A stretch of DNA of 64,000 nt from Bacteroidota bacterium (lineage in GTDB: Bacteria > Bacteroidota > Bacteroidia > Bacteroidales > Lentimicrobiaceae), in the NCBI GenBank assembly GCA_023441805.1, contig JAEZNO010000021.1, positions 139,686 to 203,685 of the forward strand, given 5' to 3'. The notes below the pieces were generated by a model. The model did no database searches. It saw only the letters and a program-made list of their open reading frames with translations, and was not told the origin of the DNA. Positions 56,321-64,000 of the stretch are shown here, in pieces (position 1 is the stretch's first letter; each line of letters starts with the position of its first letter). The position numbers were made by a program, and so were the translations under genes.

Positions 56321-59300
56321 TTACCTGATTATAAGTTTCTTAACTATAGTTGTCTCAAGATTCTTTAACTTCAGGAAATATACACCTTTTGGTGCAAAGC
56401 TAATGTTTATTTCTTCTTTAAAAGTTTTATTTACCCCAATCCTGAAATTTGTACTATATAACATCTTGCCGGCAATTGAATAAACTTCAAGGCTTGTGTT
56501 ACCGCTGATCTGATCTGATACTATGTAGAATACACCTGTTTCTGAAGGATTTGGATACAATTTTACAAGATTGTCAACAAGGTTTTCATCCATTCCATAA
56601 CTGCAATACTCAAATGTAAAATAAGCTTTGATTGTTCCGGTATTTGAGCATTCTGTTAATGGATCTGTTACCTTAACTGTATATGTCTGTTCATCATAAC
56701 TGATACCAGAAGTAGCAATCGTAATTCGCTCATTCTGTGAGCCGTTGCTCCATAAGTATTCAGCACCTGGATTGTTGGCACTTACCTGAACAGAATCAAA
56801 AACACAAATACCTATTTCAGTATCACTCAGCTTGGTAACACGCGGATCATCAGGTATCAGATTGATTAAAGGTATTGGATTAACAGTTACTGTTACAGAA
56901 CCGCTCGTTTCGTTGAACCCATCAGATACAACCACCGTATATGTAGTAGTTACCAGAGGTGTTACCTCAGGCTCAGCCTGTGATGAAGTAAAACCGGCAG
57001 GAACTGAAGTCCATGAATATGATGTGTATTGATTAGAGCCTCCCGAAGGCAGAGCTTTAAGCTTTGTAGTCTCATATTTGCAAATAACAGGCGCCATGGC
57101 AATTGGATTAACTTGCAATGGCCCGCCGGTGATGTTTACGGTTACCTGGTCAGTTTGTTCACATCCGTGAGCATCAGTTACATGCAGATTGAAATTGGTA
57201 GAATTGTATAAGTTTTTAGTCAGAGTAGATGGTGAATAAGGGTCATTAACCTGACTTGCCGGATCCCATACATATTGGTATGGTGACTGCCCTCCTGACA
57301 CTGCGGCTGTTAAAGTAGCTTTGGTTCCATGAGCTATGTCCTGATCCTGACCTGCATTAACTGTGGGTAATGGATAAACAGTAATCTCAATTTGTGCATT
57401 AATAGTGTTAAAGCCATCATTAATTGCCACCATATATGTTGTGGTAGTTGTCGGACTAACTACAGGATCCTCAATGTTAGAGCTGAATCCCGGAGGATTT
57501 GATGACCATGAGTAAGTATAATTACCTGAGCCTCCTGATGGTACTGTATTCAAAGTAGTGCTTGAACCAATACAGATAGCTGATGGTGTTGCCTGAATCA
57601 GACCGGTTAATGGTCCACCGGTAATAGTAACCTTCATATCATCTGATTTCTTACAACCGTTCTGATCAGTGGCTGTTAATGTAAAATCAGTTGTACTAGC
57701 TAACCCGACTGTTGTTGGGGTCAAAATAGTTGCATTATCCAATTTATCAGCCGGAGTCCATTGATATGTGTGGTTACCTGAACCACCTGAAGCAGTGCCG
57801 TTTAATTGGGTTGTAGTCCCATAAGGAATTGTAACATCACTTCCTGCCGAGACAACAGGTGTTGGATTGATAACTTCCTGCTTAGTTATACTCTCTGAAC
57901 ATCCATTATTTGCAAGAACGGATAAAACAACATTATAAGTACCCGATGCTGCATACGTATGAGAAGGATTCTGCAAGTTGGAATGTGGTGAACCATCTCC
58001 AAAATCCCAATCCCATGTACTGGGACTGCCTCCGTCAACTGTTGTCATATCAGTGAACTTTGTGACGTTTGAAGCACATGGATTATCCAAAGAATACAGA
58101 GGATCCGGTTTAGGTTTCACATTAATGGTAACCTGTCCTGACACCTGACCTGTACAACCCGGGTTAGCAACACTTACAAGATAATATGTAGTAGTATCAT
58201 TAGGATGAACCCAGATTGTCTTCACCTGTTCCGGGAAGTTCATTACAAAAGGTATCAGGCTCCCTGAACCCAACGCCACTCTGAATGGCCCTATGCTTGT
58301 TGTGGTGATAGTAAGTTGGGTAGAATCACCTTCACAAATTGTTGTCGGTCCTGCTGCTGTCAATACTGCAGTAGGAGGATCGACTACTAAAACTTCAGTT
58401 GTGGAAGGATCACTCTGATTTCCCTGAACTGTAATTGTAACCGAATAAGTACCTGAATTAGAATATTGAGCATTGGGGACAATCGGATTTTGAGAAGTAC
58501 TGGAGAATCCATTAGGACCTGTCCATTGGTATGATGCACCTGCTGAATTTGCTGCACGGAGTTCAATAGATCCTCCAACACAAATAGGAGAATTACTACT
58601 TGCTGTCGGGGGCAGAATTGTGCAGTCTGTTGTTCCGCTTCCACTTGTTTGTGAAAATGTTATATCACATCGTAAGTTTTTATAGTTGGTGATAACAAGA
58701 ATATAATATTCACCGGTTTGTCCATTTAAAATATTAGCTGTCTCAGTTGGAGAACTTGAATAACTACAATCCACAACTTTATTTGGAGTTAAACCTCCCT
58801 GAGATGCATTGAGTGGGCATGGAGTAACAGGATCAGTGTAAGGGCCCCATAAACAAAAGTCAATATCAACCGATGGGGTACTATACATATATATATTAAT
58901 AGAGCCCGGCATGTCTATTTTCAGATAATACCATGCAGGATTAGGCCGGGTGGATAAGCAATCATAAAAAGGCCCAATTTGCGCTGGATTTCCTTGTCCA
59001 GGACCTCCGGGACCAACACCAGCCGGGAAAGTATAAATTGTACCCGTACAAAATGGCATTGCTTTATGACATGAATCATTTGTATCATCTCTTTCACCGG
59101 TTAATAAATATCTGGTCAACCAGTCACCATATGTTACGTTTAATGTGCTCACCAGTGAATCTTGTTGTTCTTTACTCAAATTCTGCGAAATCTTCACTGA
59201 ATTACCTATTATCTCTTCTGTTTGGCTGTATATTTTGTCAAATAAGTTAACTTCAGGATAAACATAAACTATCCTGTCCTCCTCAGATAGTACTGTTTTC

Positions 59301-59485
59301 GCATCAACAATATTCTTCAGGTGGGTAACAATTAACGAAGATGTAATGAATTCATACTGTGTGAGATCGATCTTAATAAAATCAATTCCGTCACGGTGCT
59401 TTACTTCTTGAGCGTAATTATCATTTCCAACCAAAATGAACAAAACAAAAAAGCCAAAGAATGCAGTAAGTAAATTTCTATTCAT
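56321..59485 (-). CDS. Large T9SS-secreted PKD/Ig-like repeat protein (type A sorting)
   Basis: The ATG at 59485 (MNRNLLTAFFGFFVLFILVG) gives 1054 residues with a signal peptide; the frame is open to 59548. The N-terminal part has a Cys-containing jelly-roll-like domain (CHKAMPFCTGTIY, IDFCLWGPY). It is followed by Ig-like and PKD units (WDWDFGDGS) and alternating repeats with DGFN and DxxGC motifs. A type A T9SS sorting domain ends the protein (VKLYPNPSETGVF to VKKLIIR). It shares its repeat order with the next gene. A TAATTTTG element at 59587-59580 is a candidate -7 box. Confidence 0.85.
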   Translation of the reverse strand: MNRNLLTAFFGFFVLFILVGNDNYAQEVKHRDGIDFIKIDLTQYEFITSSLIVTHLKNIVDAKTVLSEEDRIVYVYPEVNLFDKIYSQTEEIIGNSVKISQNLSKEQQDSLVSTLNVTYGDWLTRYLLTGERDDTNDSCHKAMPFCTGTIYTFPAGVGPGGPGQGNPAQIGPFYDCLSTRPNPAWYYLKIDMPGSINIYMYSTPSVDIDFCLWGPYTDPVTPCPLNASQGGLTPNKVVDCSYSSSPTETANILNGQTGEYYILVITNYKNLRCDITFSQTSGSGTTDCTILPPTASSNSPICVGGSIELRAANSAGASYQWTGPNGFSSTSQNPIVPNAQYSNSGTYSVTITVQGNQSDPSTTEVLVVDPPTAVLTAAGPTTICEGDSTQLTITTTSIGPFRVALGSGSLIPFVMNFPEQVKTIWVHPNDTTTYYLVSVANPGCTGQVSGQVTINVKPKPDPLYSLDNPCASNVTKFTDMTTVDGGSPSTWDWDFGDGSPHSNLQNPSHTYAASGTYNVVLSVLANNGCSESITKQEVINPTPVVSAGSDVTIPYGTTTQLNGTASGGSGNHTYQWTPADKLDNATILTPTTVGLASTTDFTLTATDQNGCKKSDDMKVTITGGPLTGLIQATPSAICIGSSTTLNTVPSGGSGNYTYSWSSNPPGFSSNIEDPVVSPTTTTTYMVAINDGFNTINAQIEITVYPLPTVNAGQDQDIAHGTKATLTAAVSGGQSPYQYVWDPASQVNDPYSPSTLTKNLYNSTNFNLHVTDAHGCEQTDQVTVNITGGPLQVNPIAMAPVICKYETTKLKALPSGGSNQYTSYSWTSVPAGFTSSQAEPEVTPLVTTTYTVVVSDGFNETSGSVTVTVNPIPLINLIPDDPRVTKLSDTEIGICVFDSVQVSANNPGAEYLWSNGSQNERITIATSGISYDEQTYTVKVTDPLTECSNTGTIKAYFTFEYCSYGMDENLVDNLVKLYPNPSETGVFYIVSDQISGNTSLEVYSIAGKMLYSTNFRIGVNKTFKEEINISFAPKGVYFLKLKNLETTIVKKLIIR

Positions 59486-59641
59486 TTTAAACAATTTTAA
59501 AAAATGGCAACTAGTTGATTCCTGATATCCCGGTAGGAACCGATTCAATAAAACATAAAATTAAAAAATAAGTGACCTCCAAAATTATGAATTTAATAAT
59601 GCGGTTGACCTGATTATTTTAATAATTCTACTATAAAAAAA

Positions 59642-62167
59642 TTAACGACTGATTATCAATTTCCGAACTGAGCTACCCTTTTCAGATGATATCCTCATCA
59701 AACAGATTGCATGACTGAATAATGAAAGATCAATCGTATGATTATATATGCCGGTGTTTGACTTTCTGAACTCCTTCATATACAGTAACCTGCCGCTCAA
59801 ATCAGTGAGTTCAACCAGATAATTATCCATTCCACCATCAATCGATAGTGTGACTGAATTCGTGGCAGGATTCGGATATAGCTTTATCAGATCGTCGAAC
59901 GGAATTTCTCCAAGACCATAAGTGCATGAAGTAAATGTAAAAGCAACTGCCACAGAATCAGATTGTGAACAACCGGTGCTAAGATCAGTCACCTTTACTT
60001 TATGTATTTGATAGTCAAAACTGATTCCCGATGTTGATGCAATATAATTAAAAGTAGTAGCACCATCACCCCAAATATACGAACCATTTAAATATCCCGG
60101 ATCAAGGGAAATTGAATCAAATACACATACCTGAATGGCGCCATCTTCAACAAGATATTCAGGCTTTACCAAGGTAATCACCGGCAGTTGATTAACTGTC
60201 ACATTAACATTTCTGGTAATCTGATTCGAACCGTCATCCAGTAATAAGGTATATGTCGTATTCTGAACAGGAGTAACCACAGGTTGAGCTTGTGTTGAAA
60301 ATTCCTGACCACCGACTGACCATGAATAGGTATATGATAAAGTATCTCCCCCGCTGGGTAATGCGAATAATTGTGTACTTTCACCACGACAAATTACAGG
60401 CGGATTAGCAGCCGGAGAGGCTGAAAGTGGTCCACCTATAATGCTAACAGTTACATTATCAGGGGTGCTGACACAACCATTGCCATCAGTCACAACTAAA
60501 CTGAATAATGTACTGCCCCGTAGCTGTCGAGTTGTGGGGTTTTGTTCAGTATTCACCCATAAGGAATCAGATGGCTGCCAGTTCCATGTATAGGGAGGCT
60601 CACCCGAATTGGTACTTCCATATAGTTTTGTAAATGTTCCATGGAAGATACTCTGATCAGCTCCGGCATTTGCTACCGGCAATTGATTTACATAAACAGT
60701 AATATTTACTGTTACCGGATTAAAACCATCATCAACCGTTACACTGTATACAGTAGTCTCGGTTGGTGAAACTGTGGGACTTTCCTGTGCTGATGTCCAC
60801 CCGTCAGGTGCACTCCATAAATATGTATAAGGAACAAGAGTGTTTCCACCCATAGCGTTAACATCAAGCAACGATGACTCTCCGTAACAAATTACTTCAG
60901 GACTGGCGGTAGCTGTTGCCATTAATGCATCGCCAACAAACAATGTAGCCGGTTGTGAAAAAGAGGAAGGTGAGCATGTACCACTTACCTTACATCTGTA
61001 TTCTTTACCTCCCAGATCAATGGTTGCAGGATCAATTGTGAGTGTACTTGTTGTTGTTCCTGAATAAGGAGGTGTTTCGGTAAGTGCTGTCCAGAAACCG
61101 ATTTCTGATCTCTGCTGCCATACATATGAATTTGTACCTACAGCATCAACATGAAAAGTAGCTGAAGCTCCAATTGGAACCTGAACATCGTATGGACCGT
61201 CAGTTACCTGAGGCAAAGGTTCCATATCAGCATAAAACTGTGCAGGGGGAGCTATTGATGTATTCTCACATAAGTCAGTAACCTGGCCTGTCATAGTTAT
61301 AGTGTAATTACCGGAAACTGTTATCGGTGGAGTAAAACCACTCAGAGTAAAGAATTTCTCCTGAGTACCCCCTGCAATACAACCTGCACCGGTAACTACA
61401 TCAACATAATGAATTCCATCAGGACCAACGACTGTAAAATCAGAAGCCTGAATTGATTCGCATAAAACATTCTCATTAAAGTCAAATGCTATGGTTGCCG
61501 AGCCTGAACATCCGCGCACTGTATCGACTGCTGTTATGAAAGCAGGCACATCATCAAAAATATCGGCTGTTGATGCACTGAAGTCAACAGTGTAACCGGC
61601 AGAAGATGCAGCTGTCCAGTTGCTTATGCATAAAACATAAGTATCACCTGCCATAACCGGCAAGTCGGCATTCCATTTATTAGTATTTCCGCCATTGTTG
61701 CAATCTGTAGTACCTCCATTTGCTGAGCTGATACCTGTAGGCCCATGAAATCCACTTCCCCCTGCTGCATTGCAACTTACCTGCATAGCCTGAGCTGAAT
61801 TGTAGATATCACTACACTCGTAATCATTTAAATTATAGACTGCCCAGTCATAATCATCATTGGATACTACAGGTGAAATTACAAATCTCAATAAACCGGA
61901 AGTCTTTACTGAGATTACATACCATACAGTATTTACTTCACCATCCATGCAACTCCTGGGGCAAGTTTGATTACTGTTAATCTCATTGGGATAATTCCCG
62001 GTTCCCTGATACACCAATGGCTGTGTATATGTATGCTGACACACAGGAATTGCACCAAGACAATCCTGAACTGTTGGTATTTGTGCTAATAATTGTGAAC
62101 TTGTTAAAGACAAAGCGCACACACTAAGTAATAATAAAATCAGCCGGTAGATTTTTCTCATATTCAT
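59642..62167 (-). CDS. T9SS-secreted Ig-like repeat protein (type A sorting)
   Basis: This 841-residue protein has a signal peptide (cleavage near LLAQ, residue 29). Its N-terminal domain has the motif CLGAIPVC, CPRSCMDGEV and DDYDWAVYNL, as in the neighbouring gene's first domain. Ig-like and repeat units follow with DGFN and DGNGC motifs, then a type A sorting domain (IKLYPNPATNSV to VRKLIISR). It is a paralogue of the gene at 56321. A consensus promoter lies 86 bp upstream of the start. Confidence 0.85.
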   Translation of the reverse strand: MNMRKIYRLILLLLSVCALSLTSSQLLAQIPTVQDCLGAIPVCQHTYTQPLVYQGTGNYPNEINSNQTCPRSCMDGEVNTVWYVISVKTSGLLRFVISPVVSNDDYDWAVYNLNDYECSDIYNSAQAMQVSCNAAGGSGFHGPTGISSANGGTTDCNNGGNTNKWNADLPVMAGDTYVLCISNWTAASSAGYTVDFSASTADIFDDVPAFITAVDTVRGCSGSATIAFDFNENVLCESIQASDFTVVGPDGIHYVDVVTGAGCIAGGTQEKFFTLSGFTPPITVSGNYTITMTGQVTDLCENTSIAPPAQFYADMEPLPQVTDGPYDVQVPIGASATFHVDAVGTNSYVWQQRSEIGFWTALTETPPYSGTTTSTLTIDPATIDLGGKEYRCKVSGTCSPSSFSQPATLFVGDALMATATASPEVICYGESSLLDVNAMGGNTLVPYTYLWSAPDGWTSAQESPTVSPTETTVYSVTVDDGFNPVTVNITVYVNQLPVANAGADQSIFHGTFTKLYGSTNSGEPPYTWNWQPSDSLWVNTEQNPTTRQLRGSTLFSLVVTDGNGCVSTPDNVTVSIIGGPLSASPAANPPVICRGESTQLFALPSGGDTLSYTYSWSVGGQEFSTQAQPVVTPVQNTTYTLLLDDGSNQITRNVNVTVNQLPVITLVKPEYLVEDGAIQVCVFDSISLDPGYLNGSYIWGDGATTFNYIASTSGISFDYQIHKVKVTDLSTGCSQSDSVAVAFTFTSCTYGLGEIPFDDLIKLYPNPATNSVTLSIDGGMDNYLVELTDLSGRLLYMKEFRKSNTGIYNHTIDLSLFSHAICLMRISSEKGSSVRKLIISR

Positions 62168-62252
62168 TTTGCTCGTTGTTTAATGAAAGTGACCAATCCG
62201 CAAGGAATTCGTTCGCAAAAAGCATGTCATAATGCAAACACATACTCTGGAA

Positions 62253-62282
62253 CAAATGTAAAAAAACTTTTAACCGCACCAA
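62253..62282 (-). promoter_or_regulatory. Promoter of the T9SS protein gene at 59642
   Basis: On the minus strand TTG (62282-62280), a 19-bp spacer and TACATTTG (62260-62253) match the Bacteroidota consensus exactly. The predicted transcription start near 62249 gives a leader of about 80 bases. Confidence 0.7.
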
Positions 62283-62369
62283 AATAATAAAAATACATGA
62301 AAAATGAAAGTCGGTCTTCTTCGTTTTATTAACTTTACAGCGCTTGAATAAGCCCTTAGTTGATTAATT

Positions 62370-63059
62370 ATGCAAAAAATCGTTCTATTTTTAGCAATCG
62401 TTTTACTTGTTGGATGCAAGAAAGATAACACCAACACCCAAAACCACATGCCGAAAGCAATATTTTCGGTAATTCCCGAAAGAGCAAAAGCCGGTGATGA
62501 AATTCTGTTTGACGCAAGCAGCGTTTCGGATAAAGAAGATCCTGCTGAAAACCTTGAAATCCGCTGGTCGTTTACCGGTGATCAGAATTTCACTCCTTAT
62601 ACAACTGTAAAGACAGCCAATTATACTTTTGATGAAGAAGGAGTATATTTTCCTAAACTGCATGTCAAAGACACAAAAGGAATAATCGACTCCATAAGCG
62701 GTATTGTAATAATTGTTTATGATCTTAACAACCTTGCCCCTTATATTCCTATACAGGTAAGTCCGTTAGAATGGCAGGATTGGGTTGAACCGTCATTGAC
62801 CTTTAAATGGAAATCAGGCGGAGACCCTGAAGACGATGAATTGATGTTTGATGTATGGCTTGGAGTAAGCAAAAGCACCATGGAAATCATAGCTTCAGAT
62901 GTTAATACCTACTCTATGGTTGAAGGAGTAAGAGTTTACGAAACCAACTATTCGGGACTATTATTAGGTCAGGATTATTACTGGCAGGTAGCAGCAAAAG
63001 ATCCAAATGGAAACTACACACGTGGCTGGATTTGGAAATTTATCACCAAGCCGGGTTGA
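62370..63059 (+). CDS. PKD-like domain lipoprotein
   Basis: This 229-residue protein has a lipoprotein signal (IVLLVGC, Cys16). A PKD-like domain follows at about 28-118 (AKAGDEILFDASSVSDKED). The rest is a fibronectin-like beta domain with VSPLEWQDWVEPSLTFKW and YYWQVAAKDPNGNYTRGW. Such lipoproteins are likely surface-exposed; function unknown. Transcribed divergently from the T9SS gene cluster and ended by a strong terminator. Confidence 0.75.
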   Translation: MQKIVLFLAIVLLVGCKKDNTNTQNHMPKAIFSVIPERAKAGDEILFDASSVSDKEDPAENLEIRWSFTGDQNFTPYTTVKTANYTFDEEGVYFPKLHVKDTKGIIDSISGIVIIVYDLNNLAPYIPIQVSPLEWQDWVEPSLTFKWKSGGDPEDDELMFDVWLGVSKSTMEIIASDVNTYSMVEGVRVYETNYSGLLLGQDYYWQVAAKDPNGNYTRGWIWKFITKPG

Positions 63060-63093
63060 GGCATCATCTGACACTTAGACAAACTTATTAAGA

Positions 63094-63124
63094 AGGCTGT
63101 CCCTCGAAGGGCAGTCTTTTTTTT
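63094..63124 (+). terminator. Rho-independent terminator after the PKD lipoprotein
   Basis: AGGCTGTCC pairs with GGGCAGTCT (with G-U pairs) in 63094-63117, followed by a T-run to 63124. The left arm is the same as that of the norZ terminator. Confidence 0.85.
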
Positions 63125-63277
63125 GTTCAGGATAGTTCCAAAGTTGTTCAAAAGTAGTTCAAGTTAGGTCCGAAGTTATTCAAGATAGATCCAACGTTTT
63201 TCAATGTTGTTAGAGTAGTTCAATGTTGTTCAACGCCGTTTAACGTCATTCGACAGGGATTACTTTCGTTCAATATC
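63125..63277. repeat. Degenerate 10-11 bp GTTCAA-type tandem repeats
   Basis: About fourteen imperfect units of GTTCAA plus 4-5 bases follow each other, for instance at 63146 (GTTCAAAAGTA), 63157, 63218 (GTTCAATGTT), 63228 and 63268. They begin directly after the terminator T-run. No open frame or RNA is recognised here. This is part of a 783-bp gene-free stretch (63060-63842). Confidence 0.75.
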
Positions 63278-63382
63278 GCTATTTGATGCTTCGTGAAGCT
63301 AATATGTAGTGTTTAACATAGCACATCCTTTGTACCAAGAATGCTTCAACAATCCTCACCCGGTATTGGCATAGCAGACTTG

Positions 63383-63415
63383 GTACGGAGTTAGTACGGA
63401 CATAGTGCGGACATA
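63383..63415. repeat. Three tandem 11-bp repeats (GTACGGACATA)
   Basis: GTACGGAGTTA, GTACGGACATA and GTGCGGACATA lie head to tail at 63383, 63394 and 63405. The unit is unrelated to the GTTCAA repeat upstream but has the same length. Confidence 0.8.
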
Positions 63416-63580
63416 TACCTAAGGAAATTTAGGGTAAAACTGCAATTTTTGCCCTGTTTTGTTTAACAGTTTTCCATGAACATTAAACAGTGGTTTTCAA
63501 AATGGGACTATTATTTTTGCGAGTAATAGGATTAATTCAAACATTAAAATCATTTATCTGAGGTGTTCTATTCTGGTGTA

Positions 63581-63608
63581 TTGATCGTTTGTGCTTCTTG
63601 ATCGTTTG
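63581..63608. repeat. Two direct copies of TTGATCGTTTG
   Basis: An exact 11-bp direct repeat at 63581-63591 and 63598-63608, spaced by 6 bp, in the same gene-free stretch. Confidence 0.8.
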
Positions 63609-63707
63609 CGGTATAGAGAATGTGTATGCCCTGTGTTTACACCATCAATGAAAATTTCACTATTGTAGGAATTCCCCAAATCATTACAATCTAAACCATG
63701 TAATTAA

Positions 63708-63734
63708 TCGAAACAACCGAAACAATCGAAACAA
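63708..63734. repeat. Three tandem 9-bp repeats (TCGAAACAA)
   Basis: TCGAAACAA, CCGAAACAA and TCGAAACAA lie head to tail at 63708, 63717 and 63726, about 110 bp before the last gene. Confidence 0.85.
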
Positions 63735-63842
63735 TTATTCTTCCAGGATCAGTTCCGTAATATCATACCTTACAGATAAGTATCCCATTTTTATTTTGAT
63801 TTTCCATTTCTTAAATTTGTATCTCCGAGCTCAGGTGAAATA

Positions 63843-64000
63843 ATGGAAAAATACCAAAGCCATTTTGTACAACGAATCAACAGTCCGTATCTCATGGCGA
63901 TTGCCAAAAAGCTAGGTTGCAAAAGGTACAAGAACGAAATCAATCAATTTGAAACTGAGGTTGATAGTGATGATTCCATTTCAATCAGAGCAGCAGATCC
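63843..64000 (+). CDS. Unknown protein, N-terminal fragment
   Basis: The frame is open from an ATG at 63843 to the right edge (52 complete codons). It begins MEKYQSHFVQRINSPYLMAI and continues with a charged segment ending in RAADP. I do not recognise a family and there is no signal peptide. A TAAATTTG element at 63812-63819 is a candidate -7 promoter box with no -33 partner. It could be a real gene start, since the frame has no stop and codon use looks ordinary, but this is not certain. Confidence 0.6.
   Translation, partial: MEKYQSHFVQRINSPYLMAIAKKLGCKRYKNEINQFETEVDSDDSISIRAAD

Noticed and set aside
63708..63734. 9-bp repeats considered as replication initiator (iteron or DnaA-box) sites
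   Set aside because: The unit TCGAAACAA does not match the DnaA box TTATNCACA, and no rep, dnaA or parA gene adjoins in the window.

Overview
The window is chromosomal DNA of a Bacteroidota (Bacteroidales-like) bacterium. The evidence is low GC, promoters of the TTG-N19/20-TAnnTTTG type, type IX secretion (T9SS) C-terminal sorting domains, Bacteroidota-restricted families (DUF2764, DUF2851, DUF5777), a Bacteroidota-type V-ATPase operon and a 6S-like RNA between zapA and rny. I saw no prophage, insertion sequence, CRISPR array or tRNA gene.

Layout. 0-2.6 kb holds protein quality control (clpX start, clpP, tig, all minus strand) and a DUF4342 protein. 2.7-10.3 kb is a seven-gene V-type ATPase operon (E, DUF2764, A, B, D, I, K); its proteolipid keeps a sodium-binding signature and its promoter carries inverted repeats. 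10.3-14 kb holds a four-LysM periplasmic-binding-fold protein and guaA. 14.2-16.6 kb holds a stand-alone quinol nitric oxide reductase, then an intergenic 11-bp tandem repeat ending in a perfect hairpin. 16.9-19.4 kb is a zinc ABC importer (znuA-znuC-znuB). 19.6-24.6 kb holds a coiled-coil lipoprotein and a phosphorelay hybrid histidine kinase, convergent with an NtrC-type regulator. 24.6-29.2 kb holds a C-terminal processing protease, two lipoprotein c-type cytochromes with a DUF5777 barrel, and a rhomboid protease. 29.2-33.6 kb holds an HhH protein, a 44-residue MetS-like protein overlapping both neighbours, an NSS Na+ symporter and a DUF2851 protein. 33.7-36.2 kb is coiled-coil protein, zapA, 6S-like RNA, rny.

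36.4-54.3 kb is mostly housekeeping: a T9SS beta-helix protein, DUF493, DUF58, thioredoxin, dnaE, malic enzyme-PTA, an AsmA-like/GT51 fusion, trmN6, rimM-rpsP, a small barrel protein, tex and a spermidine synthase-like protein. 54.3-63.1 kb is a surface-protein cluster: one type-B and two paralogous type-A T9SS cargo proteins plus a PKD-like lipoprotein. The right end (63.1-63.84 kb) is a gene-poor spacer with four unrelated families of 9-11 bp direct repeats, followed by a truncated unknown gene.

Common themes are Na+ bioenergetics (V-ATPase signature, NSS symporter), NO detoxification, envelope assembly and T9SS secretion. I found no convincing defence or mobile system. The most unusual items are the short intergenic repeats, the AsmA-GT51 fusion, the cytochrome-lipoprotein/barrel cluster and the palindromes at the V-ATPase promoter.
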